A DNA stretch of 6,691 nucleotides, from positions 1-6,691 of the forward strand of contig PWVP01000219.1 in the NCBI GenBank assembly GCA_003561815.1. The letters are read 5' to 3'. A program made the translations under genes and the position numbers. The notes below the pieces were generated by a model that saw nothing but the letters and a program-made list of their open reading frames with translations, had not been told where the DNA came from and ran no database searches. Below are positions 5,482 to 6,691 of the stretch, in pieces. The DNA comes from Campylobacterota bacterium. GTDB taxonomy: Bacteria; Campylobacterota; Campylobacteria; Campylobacterales; SZUA-545. Position 1 is the first letter of the stretch. Each line of letters opens with the position of its first letter.

Positions 5482-5564
5482 AGGGATCCTTAGGGAGGGT
5501 TTGCGCTTTTGAAGCAATCGCTATTCCAAGCGCCTTTCAAGCCGGGATAGGTAAGAATAGCCCG
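5482..5564. promoter_or_regulatory. Divergent intergenic region with small repeats
   Basis: This 83-base spacer separates the divergent coiled-coil and nucleotidyltransferase genes and must hold at least one promoter if either is transcribed locally. I see no convincing -35/-10 pair. It does contain an imperfect direct repeat, GCGCTTTTGAAGC (5503-5515) and GCGCCTTTCAAGC (5530-5542), 11 of 13 identical, and an inverted pair GCGCTT (5503-5508) / AAGCGC (5528-5533), either of which could be an operator. AGGTAAG at 5549-5555 may serve as ribosome site for the gene starting at 5565. Confidence 0.4.
5487..5491 (-). promoter_or_regulatory. Shine-Dalgarno deciding the start of the coiled-coil gene
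   Basis: On the minus strand AAGGA lies five bases before the ATG at 5481. It supports the shorter protein starting MRPLWLTLLLAS over the in-frame TTG at 5517. Confidence 0.65.
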
Positions 5565-6062
5565 ATGCAAGATGTTGCGTTGGCGGTGATGCGGCTTCAG
5601 CCCCTGCACCGGGGGCATGAGATGTTGATTGGGCGGATGCTCAAAGAGTGCGATCAAGCGATCGTGGCGATCGGCTCGATTCAGGCGCACGATGCGCGCA
5701 ACCCCTACAGTTTCGAGCAGCGCCGGGCGATGGTGGAGGCGTGCTTTAACGATGCATCCGATCGGCTCGATCTGATCGGGCTGCGCGATATCGGTGCGCC
5801 CGATACCCGATCCTGGGCGGCCTATGTGCTAGGCACCATCGCCCAGGCGGGGCTCAAGAGGCCGACACACTACTACGCCGGCTCTGAGGATGCCCACTGG
5901 TTTGAGGGGGTGCTGCCGGTGCGAAGGCTCGATCGCTTTTCAGAGGGGGCGGGGATTAGCGCCACGGCGATTCGGGCCGATCTTAAGGCGGGGCGATCGG
6001 TTGAAGATCGTGTCCCAAAGGCGGTTTTAGAGCTGATACAAAGGTGGCAGCATGGGGTTTAG
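5565..6062 (+). CDS. NMN adenylyltransferase-like nucleotidyltransferase
   Basis: A 165-residue cytoplasmic protein of the HxGH nucleotidyltransferase superfamily, closest in style to the NadM / archaeal NMN adenylyltransferase group, which makes NAD from nicotinamide mononucleotide and ATP. Motifs in order: a beta strand leading into QPLHRGH (12-18), with the ATP-binding HxGH at His15-His18; NPYSFEQRRAMV (46-57), equivalent to the NPF..xER.xMI segment; YYAGSEDAHWF (103-113); and ISATAIR (131-137), the ISxTxIR motif. The usual GRFQP before HxGH is here MRLQP, so the first glycine is missing. Length fits the one-domain form; no Nudix domain is attached. ATG at 5565 gives an N-terminus that starts just before the first strand. 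It overlaps the next gene by 11 bases. Substrate is inferred; another nucleotidyl acceptor is possible. Confidence 0.75.
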   Translation: MQDVALAVMRLQPLHRGHEMLIGRMLKECDQAIVAIGSIQAHDARNPYSFEQRRAMVEACFNDASDRLDLIGLRDIGAPDTRSWAAYVLGTIAQAGLKRPTHYYAGSEDAHWFEGVLPVRRLDRFSEGAGISATAIRADLKAGRSVEDRVPKAVLELIQRWQHGV

Positions 6063-6510
6063 ACTCTTTTGGCGCAAACTGATGGGCGCCGATCTGCGGA
6101 TCGATTTTTATGCCAAGATTATCGCCGCGCTGATTGTGGCGGTGGATCGGCTAAGCTACGAGGAGCTCGATCGGGTCAAGATGATCGCCGGGCGGCTCTT
6201 TGTGCGTAAAGATGAGGAGAGCCATTTCGTCTCGCGGGTCTTTTTGCACCTGGAGCGGTGTGTGAAAAGTGAGCTGCATATCAACCAGCTGATTCGGCGC
6301 ATCGATCAGATTCACCGCCAGCATCCACGCTGGATCGAGGCGATCTCGCCTGAGATTATCTCGCTATGCGAGGTGCCCGGTGAGACGCTTCAGCTGCGGG
6401 TGGTGGAGTTTATCCAGGGGCTGCGCCAGCCGGCCAGACGGCGATCGCTTAAAAAGCGGCTCACATCCACTCGATCACCTTCGAGACCTCCTCTGTCACA
6501 AAGCACTTAA
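6052..6510 (+). CDS. Unrecognised small alpha-helical protein
   Basis: I do not recognise this 152-residue protein. It is rich in charged, amphipathic helices: FYAKIIAALIVAVDRLSYEELDRVKMIAGRLF (19-50) followed by helices at about 54-75 and 76-91, then EAISPEIISLCEVPG (96-110) and a last helix at 112-126. The alternating pattern A-A-L-I-V-A-V-D-R-L-S-Y-E-E-L faintly recalls TerB-like domains, where an acidic residue and a following (S/T)xEE precede the next helix; this is weak. ATG at 6052 has AAAGGTGG four bases upstream and lies inside the end of the nucleotidyltransferase gene, so the two are likely co-transcribed. The Arg/Ser/Pro-rich tail (about 137-152) is read through the antisense of the radA 3' end, suggesting an ancestral protein ended near residue 137. 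Coding is likely; function unknown. Confidence 0.68.
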   Translation: MGFRLFWRKLMGADLRIDFYAKIIAALIVAVDRLSYEELDRVKMIAGRLFVRKDEESHFVSRVFLHLERCVKSELHINQLIRRIDQIHRQHPRWIEAISPEIISLCEVPGETLQLRVVEFIQGLRQPARRRSLKKRLTSTRSPSRPPLSQST

Positions 6511-6691
6511 GCCCCCGCTCGCCACCGGCGGGCAGTCGAGGGGTGACCGCTTTGGCAAAGCCTTGTTGTGCCGCCTCCATCAGACGGCTATCGAGCCCCC
6601 CCACATCGCGGATGTCGCCGATAAGACTCACTTCGCCCAAAAAGACGGTCTTCTCTCCGATGGGCCGGTTTCGAAAGCTGCTCAAAATCGC
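6461..6691 (-). CDS. radA: DNA repair protein RadA, C-terminal part (cut by window edge)
   Basis: The last 76 residues of RadA/Sms, an ATP-dependent DNA-binding protein that promotes branch migration in homologous recombination; the gene continues beyond base 6691 with its N-terminus outside the window. The visible part belongs to the Lon-protease-like C-terminal domain: SSFRNRPIGEKTVFLGEVSLIGDIRDVGGLDSRLMEAAQQGFAKAVTP fits the family pattern of S(S/L)xxxRP, (L/F)GEVxLxGxIR, and R(L/I)xEAAxxGFxxAxxP. It ends VSKVIEWM, as I recall for Campylobacterota RadA. The frame is open to the right edge, reading Ala-Ile-Leu just before SSF, so an apparent TTG start at 6685 is only an internal leucine. 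The stop TGA lies at 6463-6461, inside the end of the convergent gene. The KNRFG and RecA-core motifs cannot be checked here. Confidence 0.94.
   Translation of the reverse strand, partial: AILSSFRNRPIGEKTVFLGEVSLIGDIRDVGGLDSRLMEAAQQGFAKAVTPRLPAGGERGLKCFVTEEVSKVIEWM

Noticed and set aside
5482..5517. Longer coiled-coil protein starting at TTG 5517
   Set aside because: No good ribosome site, and it would place a charged stretch before the signal-like segment; ATG at 5481 has AAGGA in position.
6446..6458. Small hairpin CGCTT-AAA-AAGCG as terminator for the small-protein gene or radA
   Set aside because: Only five base pairs, within a coding sequence, and no T tract on either side.

Overview
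The window is dense, GC-rich bacterial DNA (roughly 55-60 % GC by eye). It most likely comes from a high-GC member of the Campylobacterota (the former epsilonproteobacteria). The main reasons are the fliL-acpS pair, an arrangement I recall from Campylobacter and Helicobacter, and the RadA C-terminus, which reads like the Campylobacterota form (LGEVSLIGDIR near its start, VSKVIEWM at its end). This placement rests on recall of gene order and protein style, not on a search. No tRNA, rRNA, insertion sequence, phage gene or CRISPR array was seen.

Layout from left to right: (1) 28-3096, plus strand, a tightly coupled four-gene unit: a DUF1538-type membrane protein made of two fused homologous halves, a small P-II-like protein, ribulose-phosphate 3-epimerase (rpe) and phosphoribosylanthranilate isomerase (trpF). 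The first two junctions are GTGA overlaps with strong Shine-Dalgarno sites; rpe-trpF is a TAATG overlap. (2) 3093-3937, minus strand, fliL then acpS, joined by an ATGA overlap; acpS converges on trpF so that both stop codons lie in one CTAG. (3) 3938-4021, a divergent promoter region. (4) 4022-4828, plus strand, a MlaE-type ABC transporter permease with no partner gene beside it. (5) 4789-5481, minus strand, an unrecognised membrane-anchored coiled-coil protein whose 3' end overlaps mlaE by 40 bases. (6) 5482-5564, a second divergent region. (7) 5565-6510, plus strand, an NMN adenylyltransferase-like nucleotidyltransferase and an unrecognised small protein, overlapping by 11 bases. (8) 6461-6691, minus strand, the 3' end of radA, cut by the window edge and overlapping the preceding gene by 50 bases.

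Most genes are ordinary housekeeping: pentose phosphate pathway, tryptophan synthesis, carrier-protein activation, flagellar basal body, outer-membrane lipid transport and DNA repair. The part most likely to hide undescribed biology is the DUF1538 / P-II-like pair: a duplicated membrane protein of unknown substrate translationally coupled to a nucleotide-sensor-like protein, similar in logic to AmtB-GlnK. Other features worth a second look are the strong excess of CGATCG, the three overlapping convergent gene ends, and the near-identical 17-base junctions within the first operon.
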